Both the position numbers and the translations under genes were made by a program. The notes below the pieces were generated by a model. The model was given only the letters and a program-made list of their open reading frames with translations. It did not search any database and was not told the DNA's origin. Source: Blastomyces gilchristii SLH14081 (taxonomy: Eukaryota; Ascomycota; Eurotiomycetes; Onygenales; Ajellomycetaceae). Taken from it: a DNA stretch of 64,000 bases. The stretch spans positions 475,547 through 539,546 of the forward strand of contig NW_003101668.1 of the NCBI RefSeq assembly GCF_000003855.2, given 5' to 3'. How positions within the stretch are numbered: the first letter of the stretch is position 1; each line of letters starts with the position of its first letter. Of the stretch, positions 26,619 to 39,500 are shown one piece after another.

Positions 26619-27162
26619 TATAATATAATAAAACTGAAGTGATGACTAGTCAGTGATATTATATAGAGATAGTTATTTAAGAAGCTATATAAGTGAGCTT
26701 GATTATCTTACTTGAATAGTGAGCTTATAGACTATAGAGTTATTATAAGAATATCACAGATATGATACTTAGTATACTAAGAAGATTATATAAGATATAC
26801 AGTAACTCTTGTATATATTTCAGTGAAAGAAAAATGAATCACTGACTTCTTTGATAAGAAGTCAGCATCTAGCTATTCTATATAGATAATAAGCAGATAC
26901 TCTTCTCTCATTTTATAAGTGAGAATAGCTGAAGTAATACCTCAGCAGTGTCTTATTATCAAGGAAGAGTAATCTGCTGACCTTGTATAGAAGTGAGATT
27001 CTTATATTCATTAATCAGATCTTTCTATAATATATCTGAATAATGTCATAGAGTGATTGGAAACTGGTTCAGACAGTCTGTGAGATGAATGAAATCATCC
27101 GCATGAAAGCAATGAGCCGTATGAAACCGCAGCAGGGCCTTGACGCGGTCAGAGGTGTGACA
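26619..27162 (-). repeat. 5' LTR of chromovirus (minus strand)
   Basis: 544 bp; its left end is heavily mutated while its last 100 bp keep CpG sites. Followed by target duplication AGTAT at 27163-27167. Confidence 0.93.
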
Positions 27163-27448
27163 AGTATTCTGTGACAGTTTCTCATTTTCTGATATATATA
27201 GAGAATCTCTCTTCTTTCTTGAATTCATCTTTCTTTCAATTTCTTTCTCACTTCTCATTCTATATCACTGTGAGAGTGAAACTCACCCAGAGATTCTTAT
27301 TAACTTGAAGATAACTGAGTGAAATCAAAGAATCTATTTTCCTCTCACTAAAGCTCTTCAGAGTTCTTTTTTTTTCTACTTACAGTCTTCTTACAGTATG
27401 AGTCATTTCTAGTGAGTTACATTTTCAGAACACAATCATTCTTCAATC

Positions 27449-28036
27449 ATAGCATCAGCTGATAGTCTCTGTGACAGGCTTTATAGCATCATCATCATCA
27501 GTTCAGATGCAGAGATGAATAAACATCAGCTCTCAGTATAAAAGCTGTGAAGAAAGAGATCTTACACAGACTACAGCTATTCAGTGTATAAGACTCTATT
27601 TAATAATTCAGTGCTCTCTGAAATGAGACAGTCACTGAAAAAATATAAAATTCTCAACTTGAATGCAGTTTTGATAAGACTCTTTCTTATATAACTTATA
27701 ATGAGGCCTTTTTCTTTACTGATATTGAGATAGAAAATCACAAATCAGGGAATTCATAACATTTTCAAGATAGAGTATGTAAAGAGAGAAGTACTGAAAG
27801 AAGAAGTACAGCATCTACATGCAGAAATCACTAGAAGAAATGAGCTGATTAAGAGACTTGAGACTGAAGTTCATGAGCTGAAGTATTAATGTCAATGTCA
27901 GATCTGTTATATCATCTCATCAGAGTGAAGAACTCTTCTATGTGAATATCAGTATTGTTCAGAATGTCTCCCCCTCATTGATGCAATCTGTAGAATGTGT
28001 TATCAGATTATCACTGATATTATCAAGAGCTACTAG
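27449..28036 (+). pseudogene. small coiled-coil/RING-type protein gene, copy 1, RIP-mutated
   Basis: A frame of 195 codons aligned end to end with copy 2 at 42773-43345. The start codon is ATA here where copy 2 has ATG, a G-to-A change. Residues about 110-150 form a charged helix with heptad-like pattern (KEEVQHLHAEITRRNELIK). The C-terminus has C-x2-C-x11-C-x4-C-x2-C-x7-C-x2-C and ends ITDIIKSY. The spacing is that of a RING finger; a Tyr sits where the RING His is expected, and TAT can arise from CAT by RIP. In-frame stops are of the Gln/Arg type. About 250 bp upstream is also shared with copy 2. RING fingers usually belong to ubiquitin ligases; the role here is unknown. Confidence 0.6.
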
Positions 28037-28737
28037 GTAGAGATTTTTATGGCCAACTTTGCATCTAATATTGAAATCATGAACAATGGAAAGAGACAGG
28101 GGAGTTGAAGGTCTATATATTGATTGCTGAGTCAAAGCCAAGCCAAGCCTTGCTGGGTTCTTTGACACTCTGTCTGACATCTTCTTTTTTTGGCTTGACC
28201 TTCTCTTCAGCTGATTCCCTTTCAGCTTACACTTTTTGAGTCACACTCCTTCAACATGTACATTTATAGATGTATTTAGGAACTTCGCCAGACCGGGGCA
28301 TCAATGCCTCCTTGAAACCACATACTCAAAGCCGTAAGTGGGACACGCCTAAGTCTTCTCTAGAACAAGCGGTTATATACTATTTCTCTGCTCCATCCTC
28401 GCAGCAATGCCCGCTGGTCGGTATTTGCTCTATTTATATATAATTGTTTTTCATTACTAGATATGTTTTACGGTTCAGCTAATTTAAAGATGTATTAAAA
28501 ATTTCTATCTGCTAATACCGTTGCAATTGCAACAACATAAAAATTACCTGCGCTAGAAGGTCTCATCCAGAGGCATCACATGAGTCATTGGCGCAGCCCC
28601 AGTACCCTTCCCGAGGGGTCATTGCAATTAATCATCTCCTCGCCAGTGACGGCCGACGACGATGGATTATGCATTTCTCCCCGCGATCCATTTCGCCCCC
28701 CCATTCCCATATTGCTACAGTACTACGAGGCATTTAC
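28037..28737. other. unmutated spacer left of gag-only copia
   Basis: From about 28040 the base composition changes to normal, with CpG sites, so this segment escaped RIP. No coding family is recognised; short open frames at 27959-28180 (minus) and 28580-28780 (plus) lack support. The segment is continuous with 30815-31289 and 41671-41970 once the copia insertions are removed. Confidence 0.55.
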
Positions 28738-28847
28738 TGTGAGAGAGGTTGAACGTGGTTGGTTGTTGTTATCTAACTAGTAGCTAGTGAAAGCTAAATA
28801 TATGTGTGTGGGTCACGTGGGTTAGGGCTTGTGTAGTAGCTCCAACA
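28738..28847 (-). repeat. LTR of gag-only copia (3' on minus)
   Basis: 110 bp, TGTGAGAGAGG...CTCCAACA; unmutated copy with intact CACGTG. Confidence 0.9.
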
Positions 28848-29104
28848 CCCCCCCATGCTACACAGGCCAGTTAACCCACGCAGCCAAAAGCACCCAAATC
28901 ATTCAAATCTGCAATAATAATTAATTACACAAAGTAGAGTCTAGTTTTCTCATAAGAACTAGCTCCATACATGCAAATACACACAAATATGTAAGAAAAA
29001 ACACTCAAATCTGTTCTTTCTGTATCTGTATTACCCCCCCAGTCATCTGAACACTGTGAGATCTCATTTCTCATATTTTTGTCATTTTATTGTTATTGTT
29101 ATTG

Positions 29105-29344
29105 TGGTTATCATATAGGCACACTCAGTGGCCTGGTTATCATGGGTTATCATGGTTATCATATAGGCACACTCAGTGGTCTGATTATCGTGAGTTATTG
29201 TGGTTATCATATAGGCACACTCGGTGGCCTGGTTATCATGGATTATTGTGGTTATCATATAGGCACACTCGGTGGCCTGGTTATCGTGGGTTATCATGGT
29301 TATCATATAGGCACACTCGGTGGCCTGGTTATCGTGGGTTATCA
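29105..29344. repeat. 48-bp minisatellite, five units
   Basis: Five head-to-tail copies of a 48-bp unit beginning TGGTTATCATATAGGCACAC, followed by shorter TTATCATG echoes to about 29440. Because 48 is a multiple of three, all frames stay open on both strands, giving open frames without coding meaning. The units differ at a few sites. They are not RIP-mutated although the neighbouring gag is. Confidence 0.92.
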
Positions 29345-29499
29345 TGATTATCATGAGGTATCATCTTTATTCTGAGTTATCATATGAGCATTCAACAGCC
29401 CGGGTATCATGGTTATCAGTATCATGATTATCATTTTAGTAGACATACTCAACAGTGATGTATGTAGATACTGAGCTTTCATTATTATTCTTTATTCTA

Positions 29500-30596
29500 T
29501 TCTTTTAATCAACAGAACACTTTTCAGAGTGTGTGAATCAGCAGTAAGACTTTTCATGATCATTCTGCTTACAGTGAGTGCATTTCTTATTATTCTTCTT
29601 ATTATTCTTATTCTTCTTGATGATGTCTTTGGCATTCTTTGTGTCATCTCTGGCATTTTTATCATTCAACAGCAGACAGAGTAGTATATCTCTGTAGAGA
29701 TCAAGAAAATCATCTTCTAATAATGTGATATTATCATTCTTTGCTGCATAGTTCATGCAATCTCTGATAAAGATTAATCACTTCTTGATAAGACTGTTAA
29801 GAAGCTTGTCAAAGAATATGAAGTTGGAAATATTAGCATATTCAAGGTGAATATACTCAATGCAGATTGTAAGTAGATATTCTATGAATAAGTGATTGAA
29901 GTCATCATAGATAGCAGTTGCACTGATATCATTGAATTTCTTAAACAGAAGAGCTCTGCAGATTTTCATCTGTTCTGAAAAGAATGCTGCTATGATGTTT
30001 CATAGAGCAGCAGAACTCAGAGAATCTTGAAGTATAGTAAAAAGAGATTTAACTTTAATAGAAACAGAAGACTATATAAAATTATATAGTCAGAAGTTGC
30101 ATTTCTCTCAGAATTGTTTCATATTCTTAGAGACATTCTTCAAGAGCTTGCTAGTAAGAATATCTTCTATATGAGATTACTTAACAATAAGCAGAATCTC
30201 TTTCTTTCAAATGAAGTAATCAGATGTTGATTTGAGAAGACCTGGTTTTTAAAGATATTTAACATATTTGTGGAATTCTTGAAGAACTCTGCTCAGTGTA
30301 GAGATATTCTCTTGATTCTGAAGATAAGCAGTAAGATCAGAGCTTAGATCATTGTCATTATTAATAGTAACTATAGCAGTAGAATTGCTAGAAGCTCTTA
30401 TCTAATGTAGTTCTTCATTTATCTGAGTAATATATCATCTCAAGACAGCAGCTTCATCAGTCATATTGTTGTTATCTTGATTATTGTTATTATGTGATGA
30501 TTTTCTCACAGTTATTGAGATTAGAAAGGATTCAGATGCAGTAGTTTGATTCTCTGAGATTTCTTCATGATTGATTGATCTTGTATTAACAGGCAT
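29500..30596 (-). pseudogene. copia gag with CCHC zinc knuckle
   Basis: A single frame from ATG at 30596 through a zinc knuckle CTHCKQNDHEKSYC (C-x2-C-x4-H-x4-C) at about 29541-29582. A TGA directly after the knuckle corresponds to a Trp codon in the sibling copia at 36386-41580, so the original frame probably ran about 12 codons further, to about 29500. The N-terminal part is Asn/Ser/Thr-rich, the middle is the helical gag domain. Stops are RIP-type. Confidence 0.8.
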
Positions 30597-30699
30597 TTGA
30601 TATGAGGTATTTGAATGAAAGAAGCAGCTATTTGAAAAGCTTATTATATGATTATTACATGATTATAATGCTTTATAGAAGTGCAAGTGTTTCATAACC

Positions 30700-30809
30700 T
30701 GTGAGAGAGATTGAACATAATTGATTGTTGTTATCTAACTAGTAGCTAGTGAAAGCTAAATATATGTATGTGAGTCACATGAGTTAGGGCTTGTGTAGTA
30801 GCTTCAACA
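30700..30809 (-). repeat. LTR of gag-only copia (5' on minus)
   Basis: 110 bp, the RIP-mutated counterpart of 28738-28847; followed by TTTAC at 30810-30814. Confidence 0.9.
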
Positions 30810-30814
30810 TTTAC

Positions 30815-31289
30815 TGTCACTTGATATTTATTTGTTAGATTCCTCCTCTCTACATTACGTAAGTGCTCATCCGGATAATTTAGACAAGTTCATTTTTGTT
30901 TAAGAAGATTTTGATGTGTAGGAAAGATCTAACTCTATTAACTGTGTGATATTATTGAAAACCCAACATCATCTATGAGATACATTATTTTATAGTGGAG
31001 TCACCACCTGTCATAGAAGTGCTTTATACAGTAACTAATAGGCCACAAATATTGCCCGAATACCATGACCTCTTTCATTCAAAAGTGTACATCTTCTGCT
31101 TATTCACAGTCAGGGTCAAATTGAGAATAACAGAATGTGAATAGGCCAAATCATTTTACAATGAAGTCTCAACCTGTTTTTATGAATAGGTCACAAATCT
31201 TGTTCAAATACTGTTACCTCTTTCCATTCAAAAGTGTACTTCTGCACTTGTGCTTCTGCGTCTCATTAATTTAGTTTCACGTGATGTAG
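30815..31289. other. unmutated spacer with an imperfect direct repeat
   Basis: No gene is recognised. A segment starting TAGGCCACAAAT at about 31039 and ending AAAAGTGTAC recurs, somewhat changed, at about 31187-31240, so there are two units about 150 bp apart. A CACGTGA motif lies near 31279. Confidence 0.5.
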
Positions 31290-31294
31290 CTCTG

Positions 31295-31398
31295 TGTTGA
31301 TGATTACTACACCTACTCTAGTCACATGCCACCTCAACCTATTCATTTAGTGTAACTCGCGTAGTTAGATTACAACATAACAACATTATTCTTCAAGA
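31295..31398 (+). repeat. 5' LTR of copia A
   Basis: 104 bp, same family as 36386-36489 and 41477-41580. Confidence 0.93.
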
Positions 31399-31505
31399 GA
31401 TTATGAAGTTCTTTCACAAGCAACAAATAATCACAATAACATGCTAACTATGTCTTCACATATCATTACATGTGCCTAGATGTTTTTTATTGATTAATTG
31501 AACCC

Positions 31506-34500
31506 ATGATTAATCTAAGATTCAGAGAGATGTCCGACTTAACAAGAGAATACATATCTTCAAGACAAAGAAACAAGAAAACATCAGAGTAGTAAATACA
31601 AGATTACAGATCACTGTTAATATCAATAATGAATCAGAAGACAGCTTCAGAGATGTTTGAGCTGAATAAAATCATTATAGAAGAACAGTCTGATGAGTTC
31701 AATATATATAAAGATCTGATTGAAGGTATCAGTGAGATGTCAGACAATGCAGAGAGCTTAAGTGACTGAAATGACAATAGCTCAGTGAGTGAGAAGACTT
31801 GTATAAGACTTGAAATTGCAAGACTTCAGTATAAGGTTGAGTAGATGAAGATCAGTAGAAGTAACTCTGCAGATGATGAGATAAGAGCAGATCTGATAGA
31901 ATATCTTCAATGAAAAGAAAAGACATCTGTTATAATAAAAGTTCTTGAAGAATTCAGAAGCTAAGTAAGACTTATCAAAAGATTAATAGTTCTCACTGAA
32001 TTTATTAACTACTCAATGTGAAGAGAGAAAATTCTTTTAACTGTAGAATAGTCTGAAATCAATGATATTCTTAAAGATAATAATCTTAATAAGAATGTTA
32101 TTATGAATATACAATATTTCTGAAAAGAACACAATCTTTAATTATATAATTATATATAGTCTGTAATTGCTTCACAGATTAAGACTCATTTCACTATACT
32201 TAAGAAGTTCAAATTATCAGCTTATACTCTATAAACTATTATAAAGAATAACTTTTCTAAGAGACCTGCTGTATGCAAAACTCATTTATTTAAAGAGCTT
32301 ATTAAAATAATCTTTAAAAGTAAAGAATCTGACAGAGCTTTTATTAAATAATTAATTATTATCAGAACTGATTATATCTATCTGAGATATAAGATTGAAG
32401 ATGTTGTATTTTTTAATAGATTACTGATAGAAGTTAATAGAGATTGAGCATTCTTCATAAAGAATAGAATGAATTAGATTGATAAGAACAATTTGAGATC
32501 TTTAGAAGAAGACTTTATAAGATTATACTGTAATATACTTCTATGCCTTTCTACTGCAGAAAATAGTAGTACTGAATTCATGAAAAATCCCATGAATAAC
32601 ACTCAAGACAAGAATAAGAAAGACAAGGACAAAGACAATGCTAAGAATAAGAACACTGAATTCAAATCTGAATATAGAGATAATGATGTGAGAATCTACT
32701 TTCATTGTCAAAAGATTGATTATATTCAGACTGACTGTTGAAAGAAATACTCTGAAAAACATTCTTCAAACTTCAATATGAATAGAAATAAGAATAAAGA
32801 CAAGAATGCAGAGAATACAGATACTGCTTCTATTCACAATATTATAAAGTAAGTATTTTGCATCAAAGAAAAGATCTATACAAGTGATCAGATAGAAAAA
32901 GATATCTGAATTCTAGACTCTGAATCAGATACTTATATCACATCTCACAGAGATCTTATCATGACAAAATCTCAGAAGATGAAAGTAATGTTAAAAATAA
33001 TAGACAGAACAGTGATTTCTGCTGCAGTTATAGAAGATATAAAGATTTCAGTGAAAGAAGTGAATATACTATTAAATGATGTTCACTATATTCTGAAGTT
33101 AGAAGTGAATCTTATAAGTATAAGTAAGCTTATACATCAGAGTTATATCTATAAGTAGTTGATATATGAAAATAATTATACTATATTGATTATATCTTCT
33201 GACTGCATATTCTCATTTACAGTAAGATTAAATGAGAATGATATCTATGAGATGAAAAGACTGATTATATACAGAGACTTAATCTGATTTATTATACTTA
33301 ATAGTGATTTTGAACCTGTGAATATGTTACAGATGAAAGATAACACAATATTGACACTATCTGAAAGAAATAATACAAAGATTATAGAACTTACAATGAT
33401 ATAATAATATTAAAAGCTAGAACATCTGAATCTCACAGATATCATAAAAATGACAGCAGATTCATAACTAGAAATGAGAATAAAGAATGACAGAGCTTTG
33501 TCATTCTGCAAGACCTGTGTACAGATAAAAATGACATATTCAATCTTTATATCTATAACATGAGCTGTTAAGTCAGTAATGAGATTCTTCATCAATCTGA
33601 CAGAGAGTGGAAAAACACTTTTTGACAGAAATAACACTCTTACTAGAAGAAGTGCAAGCTACTGATTGAGTATAATAGATAATATAATCTGTTATAGATG
33701 AGCAATTCTTATAATAAGAAAGAAAGAATCTATTACAAGATTAATGAATTTCATCACAGATATTAAGATAACTATATAATATTGAGTTGAAATTCTACAC
33801 TGAGATAATGAAGAAGAGTTCAAAAGTCAAGAACTTAAGATCTACTGTCAGAGCAAAGAAATAGCATATGAAATGACTACATCTGATATATTACAATCAA
33901 ATGACTCAGTAGAATGTATGAATTAAATAGTTGTAGAAAAGATGTGAAGCCTACTATTTAATAGTGAATTAGAAAGAGAACTTTGAGATAAAGTAATATA
34001 AGTTATAATTATGATGATTAACACATTCTTAACATCAACAAAGATATTTAAATGTAAGAAAGAAACATTACTTATATCTTTTAAAGCATGAACTGAGGTG
34101 CAATCTTCTGTTCATTGAATATGAAGATGAGGGTGCAAGATCTATAAGAAGGATTTGAAAGTGTTGAATAAGCTCATGAATAGAACTAATGACAGGGAAT
34201 GACAGCTGATTGAATATCAAGAATTATATTAATATTATATGTGAAATCCTGTTGCATGTTATCTTGAGATTGTACAAGATATCATATTTAATGAAGCTCT
34301 TAATATGAGTGCAAATACACCTGTAAATACAGTGAGAAAATTCAATGAATTGTCTAATGAATTGAATATTCTGAATATCAGAGAGAAATGACAGCACTGC
34401 TTACTATAATATTTAGTGAAGAAAAAGTCAGATGTTTTAAAGATAATTATTAATAAGAACTTAGAGAATGCAATTAATTCAATCTATCTTCTAGATAATA

Positions 34501-36158
34501 AGATACAGCTTATTATAAATGAAGAGTCTGAAGACTCTGTTAATGAGAATGATTCTGTTCTAAGTATTCTGATAGACTGATTAACTACACTGACAGAAGT
34601 CAAAAGAAGCTCAGACTGAAACTATTGATATAAGACAATGAAAAAGAAGATTAAGATATTTGAATAGAAGAAGATATATATTATTATTAAGAAAGCTCTG
34701 AAAATGAATATCTGTACAGATAAATAAGTATATAATTGAAAATTCAATAATAAGAGAGAAATCATTTACTTTAGAGCTTGCTGAGTGATTAGAGAGTTCT
34801 TGCAATAGTAGAATATTCATTATACAAGATTGTATACTGCAGTGATATCAGGGTCTATATCATACAGTCTATTCACTATATTAACTGCTAAAGAATGAAA
34901 GATTAAATTGATTGACTATGTATTTATGTTTTTGAATGACATACTATCACAGAATGAGATGATCTATATACAACTACTCACAGGTGTTAAGCACAGCAGA
35001 AGAGACTTGATAAGACTACTCTGTCAGAGTTTATATAAAATGAAGCAAGTCATAAGAATATAATATTTTCTAGCAATAAAACATCTCATCATATTGAGAT
35101 TCAAGATATTATCTTATGATGATGAATTTTTATATCACTCTATTTACAAGATTTATCTGACATTGCATGTCAATGATTATCAGATGACAGAATCTCAAGA
35201 ACAGTAATTAGACTGAGTATTAAGAGAGATTGCAAAGAGATTTGAGACAAAGAATATTGAAGAGATCAAGTCATATCTTGAAATGAAGATTAAATGTCAG
35301 AGAAATGATGATCTAGTGATTATACAGAGTCATTATATTGAGAAGATTCTTGAAGATTTCAGCATGAATAAGATGAATCCTGTGAGAATCTCTATGATGA
35401 CAGGCATACAACTGGAATTTTCACCTGATAAGAATGATAAATTAAATGACAACTTTACAGCTATGAGATATTATCAAGAATTGAAATCATTGCAGTATTT
35501 AATCTCAAGCAGTCAGTCAGATCTGACATTCACAGTCAACTATCTCTTATATTTTAACTCATGTTTATACAAAGTATGTTGAGCAGTGTTGAAGCATGTT
35601 CTACATTATATCAAGAAGATGAAAAACTATGACATATTGTATAAGAAGAAGATAGAAGATGATCTGAGTTCTGTGACATACTGTGATTTGAACTGAGTGA
35701 GAGTGAATTCTTAATACAAATCAACTATCAGCTATGTTATATTAATTAACAGGTCATCAATCTCATAGCAGTTGCAGAGACAGATATCTATTACTAAATT
35801 AATTACAGAAGCTGAATATATTGCAGCTAGTAAGACAGCTTATAAGATAATCTGATTGAATGATATATTATATGATACTGAGTTGATAAATGATGAAAAA
35901 GTGAAAATATACTCACATCTATAAGTTGATAATAAGGGAGCAATTGATCTAGCAAAGGGGAAATCCTTAACATGAAGGTCATGCTATATTAAGATTAGAT
36001 ATCATATTCTTCACAATTTGATTGAAAAAGAGGAAATCATGATGAAACATGTTGATTCTACAGCAAACATAGCTGATGAGCTCACTAAGCCACTGGCAAA
36101 GCCTGTGTTTGAAGATTTTGTCAAAAGGATTGATTTGAAAGAGATCAGAAAGAAATGA
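31506..36158 (+). pseudogene. copia A gag-pol, single degraded frame
   Basis: About 1,550 codons from ATG at 31506 to TGA at 36156-36158; the readable segments at 32493, 32961, 35283 and the end share one frame, so substitutions rather than indels broke it. Gag has a decayed zinc knuckle near 32700-32735 (Tyr for the first Cys neighbour, last Cys kept). Protease site reads ILDSESDTYIT (from DSGA) near 32910. Reverse transcriptase around 34850-35200 has YVDD decayed to His-Val-Asn-Asp. RNase H and the C-terminal ADELTKPLAKP motif are near 35640-36115. Confidence 0.9.
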
Positions 36159-36363
36159 TTGAATGATAATAATAATACAGCAGATCAATGGATTTTGCAT
36201 GTATTTCTTGATTTTTACAGTTATTGCCGTACAGACGCCTTTCCTAATGAGGAAATCAGGGTCCAATTCATGTAATTAATTATTATTGCATTTTTGAAAG
36301 ATTTGAGGATGAGAAAGGCCCCGGGTGACGGCTTATTATAGGCCACGGTGTAGCAAGAGAGAG

Positions 36364-36385
36364 TGTTGGTGATTACTACACCTAC
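36364..36385 (+). repeat. first 22 bp of copia A 3' LTR, left of insertion B
   Basis: Starts TGTTGGTGATT and ends in CCTAC, the target duplication of B. It is preceded by the purine tract GCAAGAGAGAG. The rest of the LTR resumes after B. Confidence 0.92.
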
Positions 36386-36489
36386 TGTTGATGATTACTA
36401 CACCTACTCTAGTCACGTGCCACCCCAACCTATTCATTTAGTGTAACTCGCGTAGTTAGATTACAACATAACAACATTATTCTTCAAGA
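36386..36489 (+). repeat. 5' LTR of copia B
   Basis: 104 bp, followed by GATTATGAAGCTC, one change from a match to the anticodon-loop complement of initiator Met tRNA (GGTTATGAGC), the priming mode of copia and Ty5. Confidence 0.92.
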
Positions 36490-36597
36490 GATTATGAAGC
36501 TCTTTGCATGCAATGAAAAGCTGTAAAATAATGTGCAATTGACATCTTCACACATCATTACAAGTGTGCCTAGATGATTTATTGAGTGATTGAACTC

Positions 36598-39500
36598 ATG
36601 ATTAATCTAAGATTCAGGGAGATGCCTGACTTAACAAAAGAATATATGCCTTTAAGACAGAGAAATGAGAAAACACCAGAGCAGCAAACACAAGATCACA
36701 GATCACTATTAATGCTAATAACAAATCAGAAGACAGCTTCTGAGGTGTTTGAGTTGAATGACATGATTGTGAAAGAATGATCTGATGAGTTCAACAATGA
36801 ATACAAAGACTCAGTTGAAGATATCAGTGAGATGTCAGACAATGCAGAGGGCTCAAGTGACTGAAACAACGATAGCTCAGCAAGTGAGAAGACTCACATG
36901 AGACTAGAAATTGCAAGACTTCAGCATGAGATTAAGTGAATGAAGATCAGTAGAGGTGAGACTCTTGTAAGTGATGAGATGAGAGTGAATCTGACAGAAT
37001 ATCTTCAATGAAAAGAGAAGACATCTGTCATAATGAAAGTTCTTAAAGAATTCAGAAGTTAAGTAAGACTCATTAAAAGATTAATAGTTCTTACTGAATT
37101 CATTAACTACTCAATATGAAGAGAGGAAATTCTTTTAACTGCAGAACAGTCTGAAACTGATGATATTCTTGAAGATAATAGTCTTGATAAGAATATTACT
37201 ATGAATATGCAACATTTCTGAAAAGAATGCAATCTTTGATTATACAATTACATGTGATCTGCAATTGTCTCACAGATCAAGACTCATTTCACTATATTCA
37301 AGAAATTCAAGTTGTCTGCTTATGCTCTATGAACTATTATAGAGGATAACTTTTCTGAGAGATCTGCTATTCACAGAACTCATCTGTTTGAGAAACTGAT
37401 TAGCATGACTGCTAAGTCAAAAGACTCAGATTGTGCTTTCATTGAATATCTGATTGTTATAAGAACTGATTATATCTGTCTAGAATATAAGATCTCAGAT
37501 GTCATGTTTTTCAATAGACTGCTTACAGAAGTCAACAGAGATTGAGCCTCATTCATAAGAAATTAAATGAATCAAATTGACAAAGATAATACTCAACTCT
37601 TAGAGAATGATTTTATAAGCCTGTATCATGATATTCTTTTGCAGCTTTCTGCTGTGAATAAAGTAAATACTGATATGTCTAGAAATTCTATCAACAACAC
37701 ACAAGATAAGAATAAGAAAGACAAGGACAAAGAGAAAGACAATGACAAGGACAAGAACACTGAATTCAAACCTGAATATAGAGATAATGATGCAAGGATC
37801 TGCTATCATTGTCAAAAGATTGATCATATTCAGACTGACTGTTGAAAGAAATACTCTGAGAAACATTCTTCAAATTTGAATTTCAACATCAATAGAAACA
37901 AGGATAAAGACAAGAATGTGAAGAATACAGGTGCTGCTTCTGTTCATAATATCATGAAGTAAGTATTTTGCATCAAAGAAAAGGCCTATGTGAGTGATCA
38001 GACAGGAAAAGATACCTGGATTCTAGACTCTGAATTGAGCGCTCACATCACACCTCACAGAGATCTTGTTGTGACAAAACCTCAGAAGATGAAAGTGATG
38101 TTGAAAATGACAGATGAAACATTGATCTCTGCTGCAGCTATAGAAGATACAAAGATTTCAGTGAAAGAGACAGATATGCTGTTAAATGATATCTGCTATG
38201 TCCTGAAGTTAGAAGTGAATCTCATGAGTATAGATAAGCTTATACATCAGAGTTATATCTATAAGCAGTTGATATATGAGAATAATCATGCTATGTTGAT
38301 TATATCTTCTAACTGCATGTTCTCATTTACAGCAAGATTAAATGAGAATGATATCTATGAGATGAAAAGGCTGATTATATACAGAGACTTGATTCAGTTT
38401 GCTATACTCAATGATGATTTTGAACCTGTGAACACATTACAGATGAAAGATGACACAATATTAATACTATCTGAAAGAAATGATACAAAGGTTATAGAAC
38501 TTATGATAATACAATGACATTAAAAGCTAGAATATCTGAATTCTATGAATATCACAAAAATGACAGCAGATTCATAACTAGAAATAAGAATAAAGAGTGA
38601 TAGAGCTTTGCCATTCTGCAAGACCTGTGTATAGATAAAAATGACACATTCAACCTTCATATCTATAATATAAGCTGTTAAGCTGATAATGAAATTCTTT
38701 ATCAATCTGGCAGAGAATGAAAAAACACTTTTTAACAGAAATGATATTCTCACTAGAAAGAGTGTAAGCTACTGATTGAGTATAATGAATGATATAATCT
38801 GTTATAGATGAGCAATTCTTATAATGAGAAAGAGAGAATCTACTGTAAGATTAATGAATTTCATCACAGATATTGAGATAACTATACAACATTGAGTTGA
38901 AACTCTACACTGAGATAATGAAGAAGAGTTCAAAAGTCAAGAACTTAAGACCTACTATCAGAGTAAAGAAATAATGTATGAAATGACTACATCTGACACA
39001 TCACAATCAAATGACTCAGCAGAACACATGAATCAAATAGTAGTAGAAAAGATATAAAGCCTACTATTTAATAGTGAATTAGAAAGAGAACTTTGAGATA
39101 AAGTAATATAAGCTGTGATTATAATGATCAACACATTCTCAACATTAATAAAGATATTTAAATACAAAGAAGAAACATCACTTATATCTTTTAAAGTATG
39201 AACTGAGGTGTAATCTTCTGTTCATTGAATACAGAGATGAGAATGCAAGATCTATAAGAAGAATTTGAAAGTGTTAAATAAGCTTGCAGATAGAACTGAT
39301 GACAGGAAATGACAGCTGATTAAATATTAAGAATTACATTAATATCATATGTGAAATTCTGTTGCATGTCATCTTGAGATTGCATGAGATGTCATATTTG
39401 ATGAAGCTCTTGACATGAGTGCAAATACACCTGTAAATACAGTGAGAGAATTCAATGAATTGTCTAATGAATTGAATATTCTGAATATCAGAGAGAGATG

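Larger units (their letters stand above)
11858..27162 (-). mobile_element. Ty3/gypsy chromovirus, split by a LINE
   Basis: Two 544-bp LTRs (11858-12401 and 26619-27162) are flanked by the 5-bp target duplication AGTAT (11853-11857 and 27163-27167). Without the nested LINE and its duplication the element is about 7.8 kb. On the minus strand the order is gag with a zinc knuckle, protease, reverse transcriptase, RNase H, integrase and a chromodomain, which is the chromovirus arrangement. About 1.7 kb of unassigned sequence lies between pol and the 3' LTR. The whole element is RIP-mutated; the left LTR keeps CpG sites near its start, and the right LTR near its end. Confidence 0.95.
28738..30809 (-). 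mobile_element. gag-only copia element with target duplication
   Basis: Two 110-bp LTRs (28738-28847 and 30700-30809) are flanked by TTTAC (28733-28737 and 30810-30814). The minus strand carries gag only; protease, integrase, reverse transcriptase and RNase H are absent, and in their place lies a 48-bp minisatellite. Next to the 5' LTR on the minus strand is GGTTATGAAAC, close to the half-tRNA initiator-Met primer site of copia elements. A run of G on the minus strand beside the 3' LTR is the polypurine tract. The element would need enzymes from a relative to move. Confidence 0.88.

Noticed and set aside
10401..28036. One long gene running from 10401 across the chromovirus into the RING-type frame
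   Set aside because: The frame happens to continue across the join after removing one TSD, but copy 2 of the RING gene aligns from an ATG at 42773 and the region before it does not match 10401-11852, so two separate units are more likely.
29079..29440. Possible CRISPR-like array or membrane protein gene
   Set aside because: Units are contiguous 48-bp repeats without unique spacers, in a fungal retroelement; open frames arise because 48 is divisible by three.
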